Shown here in pieces: positions 11,542 to 22,390 of a DNA stretch of 64,000 nt. Positions within the stretch are counted from its first letter, which is position 1, and each line of letters opens with the position of its first letter. The position numbers were made by a program, and so were the translations under genes. Source of the DNA: Stereum hirsutum FP-91666 SS1. Its lineage: Eukaryota > Basidiomycota > Agaricomycetes > Russulales > Stereaceae. The stretch lies in contig NW_006763132.1 of NCBI RefSeq assembly GCF_000264905.1, positions 2,206,719 to 2,270,718 of the forward strand, written 5' to 3'. Below the pieces are notes generated by a model that saw only the letters and a program-made list of their open reading frames with translations, did not search any database and was not told where the DNA came from.

Positions 11542-14106
11542 ATCTACATGATTTATTTTTGGAAGAAAAAACATGATCAATACAGGAAATGTGACATATA
11601 TTCGCAAGCATGCGCCCAGGATACTTACTGGACCAATATTTTCTCGCGAATTTAAGGGATATGCTGATGGCAATAGCAGCAGCAACAGAAGGTGATGCTA
11701 ATCTAGCGGGACGGGGTGTCAACACAGTATTTTTGCAAAGAGTGGGGAAACAACGGATATGCACCACTTACCCCAACATCTATAAGTACGGCACATTGGA
11801 TGGGCTTTCTATCAGTCGCATTGGTGAACGTACCGGAGTCAGGACAATTAGGCTTGTTGCACGTAGAACAAAGATGCTTCCTATTCTGGGGCTGAGCCTA
11901 GAGAGTGAATTCTGCTGCGTTTGTGCACGGGGCATTCCCCCTCAGCGTAAACTTGAGCACCCGCAAATCAGGCCAGAGTTCTCGCAATTAGCGCCAGCAA
12001 AGCCTGTGAGCCAGGCATGTACCTGACGGTTTGACCGTGAATGGTGGTGGCCTCGTGACTGGTGGTGGCCTCTTGAAAGTCACCGTCGGCCTCGTAGAAA
12101 AAGACCGGATTACCTGAATACAGCTGTTGGTCAACTATGTGAGTTTGGCGAAGTGCTAAGATCGTCATCATGGTCAGATCTGGAGAAGGTGGTCGATCGG
12201 AGATGTCCAACGAATGTCAAGCGTCGAGCCGGTGACGAGGCATTATATGATCCACGGAACGTAGGGAGTAGACGTACGGAGGCTTTGTGAGACCCTTGAG
12301 CGGCTAAAACAGCAAGGAGAGCAGCAACGACGGTGATGAAAGAGGGCGGAACATGATCGAGGTGAGTGGCGAGCTACTAGAGCTTAGGCGAAGACCGAGG
12401 GAAGATATAAGGAACGCATATCTCATCTCTGGTCTAGTTTGTCTTGGAAGAATGTAAGGACATTCTGCACTGACTTCTCATGACATCACATTGCTGAACT
12501 CTTAGTATAGAGATCATTCTCCCTGTGGTGGAAGTTCAGATTGTGGCGCCTGGTGAGAAAGGGCTGATCTCAATGCACGCTTCGAGTATCTCAGTGAGCG
12601 AGCCTCTTTACGACGCACCAAAGAGAACTGAACTTGAGTGGGTAGATCGAGTAACATGTGCTCATATGTGAGACGGACAGGAGATCAGCAGGCTTGGAAC
12701 GCTCATCCATCGTGATCTCGAGGCGTGTTACCTGGCGTGATATCCAGGAAAGCATAGTTTTCGAAGTAATTCAGAGGCTAATTTCCCTCAAAGCTGACGG
12801 TTGCCTCCGGAGACCAGAATGTGCATGGTCAATAGAATGCCATACCGTATAACGGTAAAGTAGCGCCCACATCTCGTATCACGTGAAACAGTTGGCAGTA
12901 AGGTATATGGATTGCATGTAAACGCCAGTTCTCAGTGTTTACGTTTTTCCATGGAAGCACTGGGATGGGCGCTCGCTTGAGCTCGCAATGCAACTTTAGA
13001 ATGTGCAGCTCTCGAGATTCTGGGCCTCCTCCTACCGAGCACGGCACCTGCTAAAAAATGTGCACACAGTGACTTGACCGAGCGCTCCATGACTGGATAG
13101 ATGGAATGGGACGTACCAAAGCGCGGTTGTTTCACACCAAGAACTATCAATAAAACTGTCGGTATGAGACGCAAAGATAAGTATTTCAATACTCCGGATG
13201 TCGTTCAGTAACGCCGCCTCTCACGGCTTCTCTGAGGCGTGGAACATGAGTGGGTCGTAGCTCAGTGGACTACATCATTCTACTTCGCGCTGCTCGGGAC
13301 GACAAAGCAGTCCTCGGCGCCAAAGAAAGAGCGACCTTGGGCGCGGCGGTCTACCAAGGTAGTTGGTAAACCGAAGGCCGAGAGTGGCCCTGAAAGAGAT
13401 CGGGCAGTTGTGGTGCCGAGTCACCACCGAGTGATGGACGCGCTTAGGACACGGAGTGAGCACTCCACTAAGTCCACTCGGAGATGATTACCTCTGTGGA
13501 AGAGTGCGACTCTATTGGACTGCATATGTCAAGTCACGGTGACCGGTATCCGGAGAGTACGCTTTTAGAACTAGACGCGAGGGCCGTCTACAGCACAGCG
13601 TGCGCCGAACGGCGCGTTCGACGATGCTGTGCGCGTAGGCCTCTCTGAGCAGGCAGCTAGCGAGCTGGCCATAAACGCCATCATAGTTGTTGACAGTATG
13701 CCGCCCGACGGGCAAGAGAACGAGTGCGCCAAGTCCGTAAGGATCGGAAGTGAGTTAGGTTGCTGTGGGAGATGTCCGCGGGCTGCATACGGGGTAGAAC
13801 ATGTCAGATTATATCAACTTTGAAGAGGTCACAGCTCGGACGCCGCGTCTTGGAGCCTCCCATCTTCTGGAATGATGAGGCTAGGCCGCTAGTATCAGAT
13901 GCGAGTGGCCGGACGTTCGGAGATACAGATCACTTGCGTGATTGCATGTTGCTCGAGGGAGGACCCTCGATTGTTTTAAGCCAGAATAATAAAAGCGCGT
14001 CTCTGACAGGAACCGAGGGAACTGGATGACGACGGCGGTTGGCTGAAGAGCACCGAAAGGTTCTCTGGGTGAGGCGGCTGATCTTGACAGTATCGAGTCC
14101 AGATCA

Positions 14107-14215
14107 ATAGACCGTATCTGCAACTGAATTATTGACATCGCTCAAACCCAACGGGACGTCATGATTGGCCTAATCACTGTGTAAAGCCCTTTAAGCGGTT
14201 GCAGATACGGTCTAA
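14107..14215. mobile_element. Small TA-flanked inverted-repeat element (MITE-like)
   Basis: Arms 14108-14124 and 14198-14214 are perfect 17-bp inverted repeats (GACCGTATCTGCAAC core) separated by 73 nt without coding potential. The outermost bases are TA on both sides, as left by a TA-specific (Tc1/mariner-type) insertion. It is too small to encode a transposase, so it would be non-autonomous. Confidence 0.55.
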
Positions 14216-15208
14216 CACACTACATAAACAGAAAGCACCATCATCACGGAGAGAATCGCTGGACAACGTCACCGAGATGATCATTACGGGACAGTGTAAC
14301 GACTAATGCCCGGTCTCAACTGGAGATTCGAGTAGTGCTGCTCGCATCCTAGAGCAAAGCGTCGTAATATGAGGTAGCGGAAAGCGATGCTACCGAGCGA
14401 CAAGCACCCCACAATGCAGACCAGCATCAAAGCTTAATTGACGCCACAACTGTATATGCGGACGAACGAGATCGGAGGCACCGAGTCGCATCAAAAAGGG
14501 CAACGCGAGATGATCACCGTGAATAAACTTATCTTACCTTCCCGTGTTACTCGAGCTTTGAGAGACGAGAATCCATGTCACTGTGGCTGCTGCGTGAAGG
14601 TAACAAGCCGTGAATGCACCAGGTCAGAATACACGCCATACGTTGACACTTCCTTCCTGAGCAGCGTAGCCGATCATCGTATTGTCGTTTGATTAGAAAA
14701 GCAAGCAGGTTCAAAGAGATTGTTGCGAACCGTCCACGCACGATGGATGAGTCTCCATTGCTGCTAGCAAGTCAAATTCGTGTCAAAAAATAGGTAAAGG
14801 AATTATTGTTCAAATTGCTTCACCAGTAAATGCGGAGTTTGGAAGTCTAATGGAACGCTCAAGTGACGAAAGCAAGCGACCACGCACCACATACTCCACA
14901 CAGAGACTCTCTTGAGTAGGCTACCTCAGGCCATAGATGGGAGGGCGATTTTGTGTATGGCACGAACGAAGGACACTTGTCGGGGCTATTTTGAGCAAGA
15001 CCGGAATGATCGAGGAAAATCGGGTAAATCGTGACCGTGTGAAAATCCAATTGAGTCCTTCCGGTAGCTACCGGGTCACCGCACAGTGCTCTCTGTTCGC
15101 CGTACGAACGGTGTCTTCCGATGTTATGTTGTCGTAAAGCTCTGGTACAAGAAAGAAAATCTCCTACTTTTCTTTTCTCACTGCTTTCCTATCTTCACCC
15201 TTCTGGAT

Positions 15209-18200
15209 ATGCCCCGTCCACCTCGAGCTGCTCAGAGAAATCGTCCAGATCAGTCGGCGGCTCAAGGTTCAGACTGGACTTACGACTTTCGCAGCAGCCA
15301 TCCCTCCTTGGATTCAGCCTCGGGCTCGGGCTCGGACTCTGACTCTGACCCTGTATCTTCATTGTCTTTGGCGACCGAAGACCTCACAGACGACGCGAAG
15401 CTACTCCAGGAGCTAGATCTCACTTCGCGCCAGGATACGGCACAGTACAAGCCTAATCCATGGTCGATTGCGAAGGTCAATGCGGCCTCCCGTCCGTCGA
15501 TGGCAATGCTGAATACAACGGGAAGGAAAGATGAGAAAGTAGACTTAGGGACAGGAAGTGGGCAGAATAGGAAGGAGTCGAAGGGATCGATTGTCGATTT
15601 TTTTCGAAAACAGGCGAGCGACAAGCAGCAGGTGAAGAAGACCAAGCCTCCGTCCCTCATACCTCCATCACAACACCAACCCAGCCCTCATCAAGCTCCT
15701 TCCGCGATTGCGGCTCTGGAGGGTCCATTTTCGAAAGCTCACCGCCATGCTCAACATTCGTCGCGTAATCATCTTCCTCTTCCACACACTGTGAATCCCA
15801 CCCCTCGTGATGTGCACTTCGCCGATACTGCACCCTCCTTTGATCACACTGCTCTGAACAGGGGAGATGCAAAACTATCTCTACAACTCTTTAAACCTAG
15901 CTCGTCTACTGATATTCCGCACGACTCTATCTTGGGCGAAAATGCGCATATATCCTCTGATACCATTACGTCTTGGTCCCCTCATTCTCCGCACAGTACT
16001 CCTGCTCTCGAAACTGCAACTATGCTCACGGCCGACAAACATACCAATATTTCTAACCTTCCTGCTCAGTATAATTCTCCGAGAGACTCTAGCCATGTAC
16101 CTTTGCTTGAACTCGCTTATGCTCATCTTGATACCGACGGTACTCATGCTCACCCTTGTAATTCTCCCCCCCTTGATCCGGACACTGACTGTATCCCTCC
16201 CTTTGGGCTCCAAAACACGCATATATCCACTGATGATCCCCTTGACCCCGATCGCTCGTCGCATCCATTCACTGATCTTGCTGAACACGGCGCCTCTCTT
16301 GACCCTCTGTTAAACGAGACGCATATACCCACTCCCTTGTCTTCTGGCTCTCACCACAATTCTCACCCCCATGCAGACGGTGTATTTTACTCCTCACCAC
16401 CCCGGCCTACTTCATCTCGCACTCCGTTCTACGCACACGGACAACCACCACCGCCGCGTCTTGGACTCGAAGTCGCCTATTCACCTGGCCCGCTACCAAG
16501 GAATCACGTTCGACCTTCGATGATACACTCATTCTCTTCACCGAGGCCTCCTAGGACAGGAACGTCTTCTATTTTTACAGCGAGAAGTCCACAGAACCCC
16601 TTCCCCATGTGCTCTCCCAATATGACGAACGCATCCAGACCGGCACACGTTCATGGAAAAAATATGATCTCTAGATCAGGCCCTGGATTTACGTCTGGAG
16701 ACCTCGCTGGGATCCGTGGCTCGATCCGCTCCCAAACTCCGTATCCAAGCATGGGCCGAATGAACAATTTGAAGGTCGAAGGTCTGTCACATACTCTCGG
16801 ATTCGGGTATACTGATGTCACGGTGATGAATGTAAGGCTAACCGAGCATTGTTACCCCCTCGTCTCATCAGAAGATGCAACCTCTCAACCTGAATTTCAC
16901 GAAACCGTCCCAGACTTTACCTCGTCCGGATCCTCCGTCCAAACGCATGGAAACGAATGGTCCGCGGTCAAAGCAGGTCGGTCTGCAATTTCTCTAGTGT
17001 CCATCTATGCTTTCTGAATTTTTGCGTATATTCGGGGCGTATAGAAGACATTTCGAACTCATATCGTCTTGACCATCGGGGACAAGACTCGGAAGTTTAT
17101 CGACCACCTCCGGCATTCAATGTCAAAGAAGGCAAGCTTCGCATCTCACAGTATCTCAAGTCTGAACCGAACCTGAGAGTCAGACTAACGAGTCTGCTTT
17201 AGATAACGCATATACCGACGATCATGCTCGTTCTGCCACTACCTACCAGAGCAGAGCTCAGCCGGAGGCCCACCCTCACCCTCACCACCAATATCAGCAT
17301 CGCTCCCTATCACCCGTCTCTTCTCTATTTGCTCCAAATGGTCCACCACCACCAAAGCTTCCACCGCCAACTTCTGCAGACGTTAAATGGCCCGGCAAAC
17401 GCTGGGATTCACGTCAATACGCACACACCACAAAGACGGAACCAAAGCCGGAACCGGTGCTGGACGACATCCATCCCTCGTCTTTTCTTCCTCCCGCGCA
17501 CGCATCTCGAACGGGCCACGACACCCTTTCTGGCCCTCGCTCCACACTCAAACGTCGTCGCCCTTCTCCCTCCTCATTCGGATCTCCAACACCATCACCT
17601 CCGCCCTCTCCTACCCCGTCATCGCGCACACGCCACACCATTGCCAACATGAATCGCGCCAATGTAGATGTTCCGAAAAACAAACCCGCCACGCGCGACG
17701 CCTACGCACATCCATCCCTACAACCTACCGCCGACGAATCATGGTCCACGCTTCCCGTGCCGAAGCGGGCTCGCGGTGCAAACGCTGTGAAGACCTCGGC
17801 GAAGTTCAAGGTCCCATCTGGCCTCGTTGGTAGGACCGTTGTCAGGCGGGACGTTGATAGTGGCAGGACAGAAACGGAAGCGGGAAGTAGTGGTAGAGGA
17901 GAAGGGGGATCAGATGGGGCAGTGAAGCGGACGGTCGTGCTGTATAAACCACCACCGAGAGATACGAAGGCGGATATCGGCTCGTCCGCGGCGGACGGTA
18001 AGGGCAAACGGCAGGAGGTTTCTGAAGGCCGGCGCGCAGATAACTCGCCAACTGCAGGAATCGAACTCAGTAGCGCCTCCCGTCTCGGTCGTGACAACCT
18101 CAGACAAGAAGCGGACGACGCGACGTCCATTGACAGCGCTCCACTCTTTAAGATTGTTCATGCCTCTACATCCGTTCATCCTGGTCACCGTGACCGTGCT

Positions 18201-18862
18201 TCAGTATCTACTCCACGACGACCAAGCCCAACTTCCGGTGCCAACGAGCTATCCATGCATGCACTTCATTCGCAGGACGGCCAAACTCACGTCAATAATG
18301 GAAGAGGGTCCCCCGAGGTAGCGTTTCCTCCGTCTTCGCCCTCAGGTTTCGATTTCACCCACGACCATGAGACTGCCTTCCACACCCAGCCAAACTCGAT
18401 GGACGTTGACGACTCAGATTCAGCTTCCTTCGATCTGGAACTGATGAGGACGCGATATCCTGAAGTCAGAAGTCGCATGCGAGAGGTAAGGACGCGCTCT
18501 CCAATTTTACTTCCTCCTTCCTCCTTCCTTCATCCTTTCTGAGTTTCTTCTTGTCTACTACTTCCGTCCGCGTGTATGATATGGCTCTACTGACCGACAT
18601 CCGACATGACCGTCAGTAGCGCTGCCGTGCTCGCGCACAATTATGGGACTTGCTGAGATTGCCAAGCTGTGGCGTCGTGTGGCGCGATATTGGTCCTCAG
18701 AGCGGGACTGATCACGAGGGTGGAGGTGAAAAGGATGACGGACGCAAAGATGTAGACAGACACCCAGACGCAGATACAGAGATGAAGATCGTTCTATGGG
18801 ATGGAACGGATGGTATACTGAGGGATTGTGATGTTCCTGCTCTGGTACATTATCATTCGTAA
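15209..18862 (+). CDS. Large intrinsically disordered protein of unknown function
   Basis: Four exons by eye: 15209-16976, 17045-17131, 17203-18485 and 18620-18862. The frame closes exactly to give 1126 residues. The start is the ATG at 15209 (MPRPPRAAQRNRPDQ). The frame is open 123 nt further upstream, but that extension looks like 5' leader. Composition is dominated by Ser, Pro, His, Thr and Asp: an acidic Ser/Asp/Gly run near residues 30-50, a Pro/His-rich middle, and charged segments with short basic stretches. HI[SP]-type peptides recur in the first half. The best-conserved-looking parts are SKGSIVDFFRKQ (near residue 130) and the C-terminal segment around RTRYPEVRSRMRERC and AQLWDLLRLPS. 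Intron 2 has a GC donor. No enzyme domain was recognised. A scaffold, chromatin or signalling role is possible but unsupported. Confidence 0.8.
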
Positions 18863-19372
18863 CTGCTGTGGAGAGAAGTGAAGAAATGAAGTTGTTCAGA
18901 TACGAAGTGGCCCTTCTGAACGAGAGTTTGTAGTTCGTGTAGCCAGCTTATGATCAGAATGTGTCGGTAACTTGGGATGTGCATATCATCAGTCTCAGTG
19001 TACACACGATTTCTGTGTACCGAGGTCACAGATGTCCATAGTGGAGACTGGGTTGGAGAACTGTGCACGGAGGCTCTCTCAGAGTTACACTTCGGCTTTT
19101 GTCCACTTTGAATTTGGTTTAGACCTCAAGGAGCCTGAATGGGATGTGGATTCCATTGAAGACAACCACGTCGCGTTAAATACTCTACGGATATTTATAC
19201 AAATTGCAGTAAACAAAAACTGATGCTAGAAAGAAAAGAAAAGACCTTTGATAAACAGAAGGCAGTCCCCAATAGTGCCCAATAAATAGCTCGTGTATTC
19301 GATACAGCTATGGACGCATAACGCACGGCTAGCTTGCTAGAAAAGCGACGCGTCGCCTTCTTGCCACTTCCT

Positions 19373-19929
19373 CTAGACTCTTGGAGTCACTTGAATCTCC
19401 GCTTCAAGGTCGTGTTCGACATTGGCCTTCATATTAGCCGAGTCTTCCTCCGTTCTCTTCTGAAGACCGGTAGAATGACCCTCAACAGCCATGGATACGA
19501 TTTCAATCGTTCCCTGTGTGCCGTACACCTATGAAGCGAGAATGTCAGTGATGGCAGTTGCCTGAGACGATGAGACGAGAAGAAGATAACCAAATAGCTT
19601 ACCACCGGCACGATCTCTACTTCTCTTCCGCCTGTCTCTTCATCGCACGGTGCCGCCCCTGATAGCTCGTCAGCTGCAGATTCCTCGAGTTCCACCTCGT
19701 CGTCGTCGTCGTCAAACCATGTACGTAGTGGGGCCCCTATGTTTCCTAAAATTCGGTCATGTTGCTGCTGCCCACCCGCACCCGCAAAAGCCAGGCTGGG
19801 AATCGAACGCGATATAGTGGTGAATCCAGGTTTAGTTTTGGTGTAGGATTTGAGGTTGAGGAAGAGTCGACTCGTGAGGAGAGAGGGTAGCCTGATATAC
19901 AGAAGTCGGGGGTGAGCAGAACGTTTCAT
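19373..19929 (-). CDS. Small conserved hypothetical protein, probably mitochondrial
   Basis: Two exons, 19929-19603 and 19528-19373, give 160 residues. The N-terminus (MKRSAHPRLLYIRLPSLLTS) is basic, rich in Leu/Ser/Arg and free of acidic residues, as expected for a mitochondrial presequence. An acidic run of Asp (about residues 70-80) follows. The second exon starts VYGTQGTIEIVSMAVEGHST and ends in a charged tail. The exon join is supported by a clean GT-AG intron and by uninterrupted hydrophobic sequence across it (IVPV-VYGT). Function not recognised. Confidence 0.65.
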
Positions 19930-20033
19930 GTGGAATGGTGACAGACGTTCACATGTTGAAATACGGGGTTACCAAGCTAGTCATCACTGCGTCGGGCTAG
20001 AAAATAACCATGGTCAGTGAGTAGCCTCACTTT

Positions 20034-21420
20034 TTACAGCGAAGAAATTGGCTGGATTGTCGCAACTTGGCTGGGATGCATCTAAGTGAAGGGCATATGT
20101 TAGAGATGACTCGGAGCGGGCATATGTTTTTTCTTTCTCGGAAAGATGCTTACAAAGGTGGAAGTAGTATCAAGGGAGCCCACGAGCAGCACGATCCTTC
20201 ACAGTGAGCACTTGTCAATCATGACCCCACGCGGAATCGTCAGTAATGTCTGGTGAACTCACAAGTAGTAAATGGTGCCTGTACATAACATCAAATATGT
20301 ATCAATCAAACTCCATACTAGGTCGTATGAAGAGCACGCACCATCTCGCAATATGAGCTCGAAGAGGCCTGATTTCGTCGCTCCAAACTGATGGGCTTCT
20401 CTCGCAGCGTTGTAGGTCTTTGCGACAGTCAAGAGGAAGACGAGCGCATCAAATGCCAGTGTAAGTGCGCTTATAGCGCCTTGTGCTATGAGAGGTTTAA
20501 TGACCACGCTGAAGAGGTGTCATGATGGGTAACCTTACTTCTGTAATTCGTCTTATTAATCAATAATATAAGTGCAAGAGGAGAATACCATATACGAACT
20601 CATACCACCCTACCAAATCCGAGGTGCCGAGTCCGCATCTACTAAGACCGGGGCCCGTGTCCACATAAAGGATCTTGAGACATTCAACCTAAAATAACGA
20701 GCAAAGTTGAAGTAATAGGAACACGACTCGCACAGGCTGAAACATGACATACAAGGAGAACTGCCGTCCGTGCGAGGACCGGCACCAGACATATCGCGAG
20801 TATGCCTCTTCTGCGGCCGTATATAGCGTATATTCGAAGAACAAGGATATCTAAAGATACATCGCAACTGAGCACCTTGCAAATTAGAGTTCAATATTGA
20901 GCATACATTGATTGGCAAACCTAGATACTAAGCCAAATACGAAGTCGATATACAGTAAGACGTAACAGCTAGAGTATCGGGAAAGTTCAATGCACGTCCA
21001 GGTATATAGCAGTTTTTAACGAGCAAACGCGCACCTCACAATATTGGTTGTCCACGAATCCCATCGCATAGTAATAGACACTTCGGTGACCATGAAGGCA
21101 AACCATCCATAGCGGTTCACCAAAAACGTCAAGCTTGCGACGCTTGTCTCGAAGTCTTTCCACACCCCGTCCTTCTCTGTGGACAGCATGAGCAGGCAAT
21201 CATAGAAATATAGTGCTGAAATATGATCGAAATAGTTGAGTATAATTCCACGAGTCAGCTTGATAAAACTCACCGGCAGCGGAGAAAAGACTGTAGTTTG
21301 CCATCCGACTGTAGATGCACACAAAGTCATCGCAGGTAATTCTATACATCATTCTGGCACTGGGTGATATGTCTGAATCTGAGCTCACTCTGAATACGCG
21401 TCATCCGTGGCCTGGCCCAT
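20034..21420 (-). CDS. Seven-helix membrane protein with DUF6533-type N-terminus
   Basis: Multi-exon gene read leftwards from an ATG at 21420 (MGQATDDAYSDRMANYSLFS once the first intron is removed). The N-terminal domain has the Agaricomycete DUF6533 pattern: LYFYDCLLMLSTEKDGVWK, then FLVNRYGWFAF. It is followed by further hydrophobic helices, including CYVLLYIDFVFGL and SLDILVLRIYAIYGRRRG, then AFDALVFLLTVAKTY, FELILRDG and GTIYYLIVLLVGSL. That order (helix, RIYALY-like loop, FDA/FLLT helix, LLRDG, last helix) matches receptor-like proteins expanded in mushrooms, whose ligands are unknown. The 3' end is uncertain: one reading ends at 20034, and an extra exon near 19960-20000 is possible. Likely at the plasma membrane. 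Confidence 0.68.
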
Positions 21421-21537
21421 TACAAGATACGTTCAAAGAGCTCGAGAAGGCGGCTGAGGACGTCGTGCTCTCTTGAAGTGGTGATTATAAAGGAAAATAA
21501 ACTGCATTGTCAGTGCGTTAACGCGGCTTCTATTGAA

Positions 21538-22390
21538 TCAACAGGAGGAAGACTGATGGAGAGTTTGATGCTCCTGCTGATGAAAGAGAGATATATACGA
21601 AAATCCTGCTAAGTTGTGCCACCGGGGGCATCGTACAGCCAATAAGCAGCAAAAGCAGTCAAAGGCAGGAAAATCATCAACTAGGGACCCGCAGTACTGT
21701 ATCAGCACCTTGTCCCATTCATACGAGGGGGCCATCGCGGCTGGACCTTGCGTGGCTAGAGCTACCCGACATCTCACTCCCTGCAACTTTGGTTCAGAGT
21801 TTGCGTGACACATATTTGACTTAGCTCCATCGTGCTTACCGGCACCGATCAATTGTTCGACCTGCCGGACATGCGCAGACGCACTGTCTGAGAGCAAGCT
21901 CTCGTCATCAATCCGCAGGGCTAACGAGCCGCTCGAGAAGCTAAAGAACATGCAAAATATTTAGATGGCTTGCACGGTAGGCTGCAGAGATATTCATTAG
22001 CCTTACTCTGCATGAACAATCACAGCTGCCGACTGGAGGCCGAAGAGGTACATACCAGTAGCGCCACTCTCTATGAAACTGAGATCCTGGTGGTTCCTGT
22101 AGGATAACAAGACACCGGCCCGTCTGTTGATCGGTGATTCAGAGTAGACCCAATCTGAGAAAGACACGACATGGTAAATGAGGATTAGATTGCCCAGCTT
22201 AATGTTGTGGTCGCGGCAAAGGAAGGTGGTTCGAGGTTACCAATGAAACATGTCTCATCCGTCCAGCTATACCACGACCAAAGCACTGGCGGAGTAAATG
22301 ACCCTATTGGCGGAATAAACAACCATGAACCGCAACAACACCATCCCATTACCAAAAGTTGTTCACGCCTCTGCTTTGCGCCTCCCACTC
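21538..22390 (-). pseudogene. Possible second seven-helix membrane protein gene or remnant
   Basis: Read leftwards, short hydrophobic pieces resemble helices of the neighbouring family: GMYLFGLQSAAVIVHAE near 22020-22070, FFSFSSGSLALRI near 21910-21951, and FPAFDCFCCLLAVRCP near 21625-21680. Stops and frame changes lie between them, and no complete N-terminus or LLRDG segment was found. It is either an intron-rich gene I could not splice or a decaying paralogue of the gene at 20034-21420. Confidence 0.3.

Larger units (their letters stand above)
9555..15208. other. Gene-poor interval with scattered repeat traces
   Basis: 5.6 kb with no open frame above about 140 codons and no protein family recognised on either strand. 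It contains a 107-bp inverted-repeat element at 14107-14215, an A-tailed retroposon-like fragment near 11460-11541 and a short direct duplication of TGGTGGTGGCCTC near 12040-12072. Much of it is probably decayed mobile-element sequence, but no transposase or polymerase motif was visible. Confidence 0.5.

Noticed and set aside
13250..13330. tRNA-like start: TAGCTCAGTGG resembling a pol III A box
   Set aside because: No B box (GGTTCRANTCC) at the right distance and no matching acceptor stem; a chance match is more likely.
15086..15208. Upstream in-frame extension of the disordered protein
   Set aside because: The extra 41 residues are hydrophobic and Cys/Phe-rich, unlike the rest, and the sequence looks like a pyrimidine-rich leader; the ATG at 15209 is preferred.
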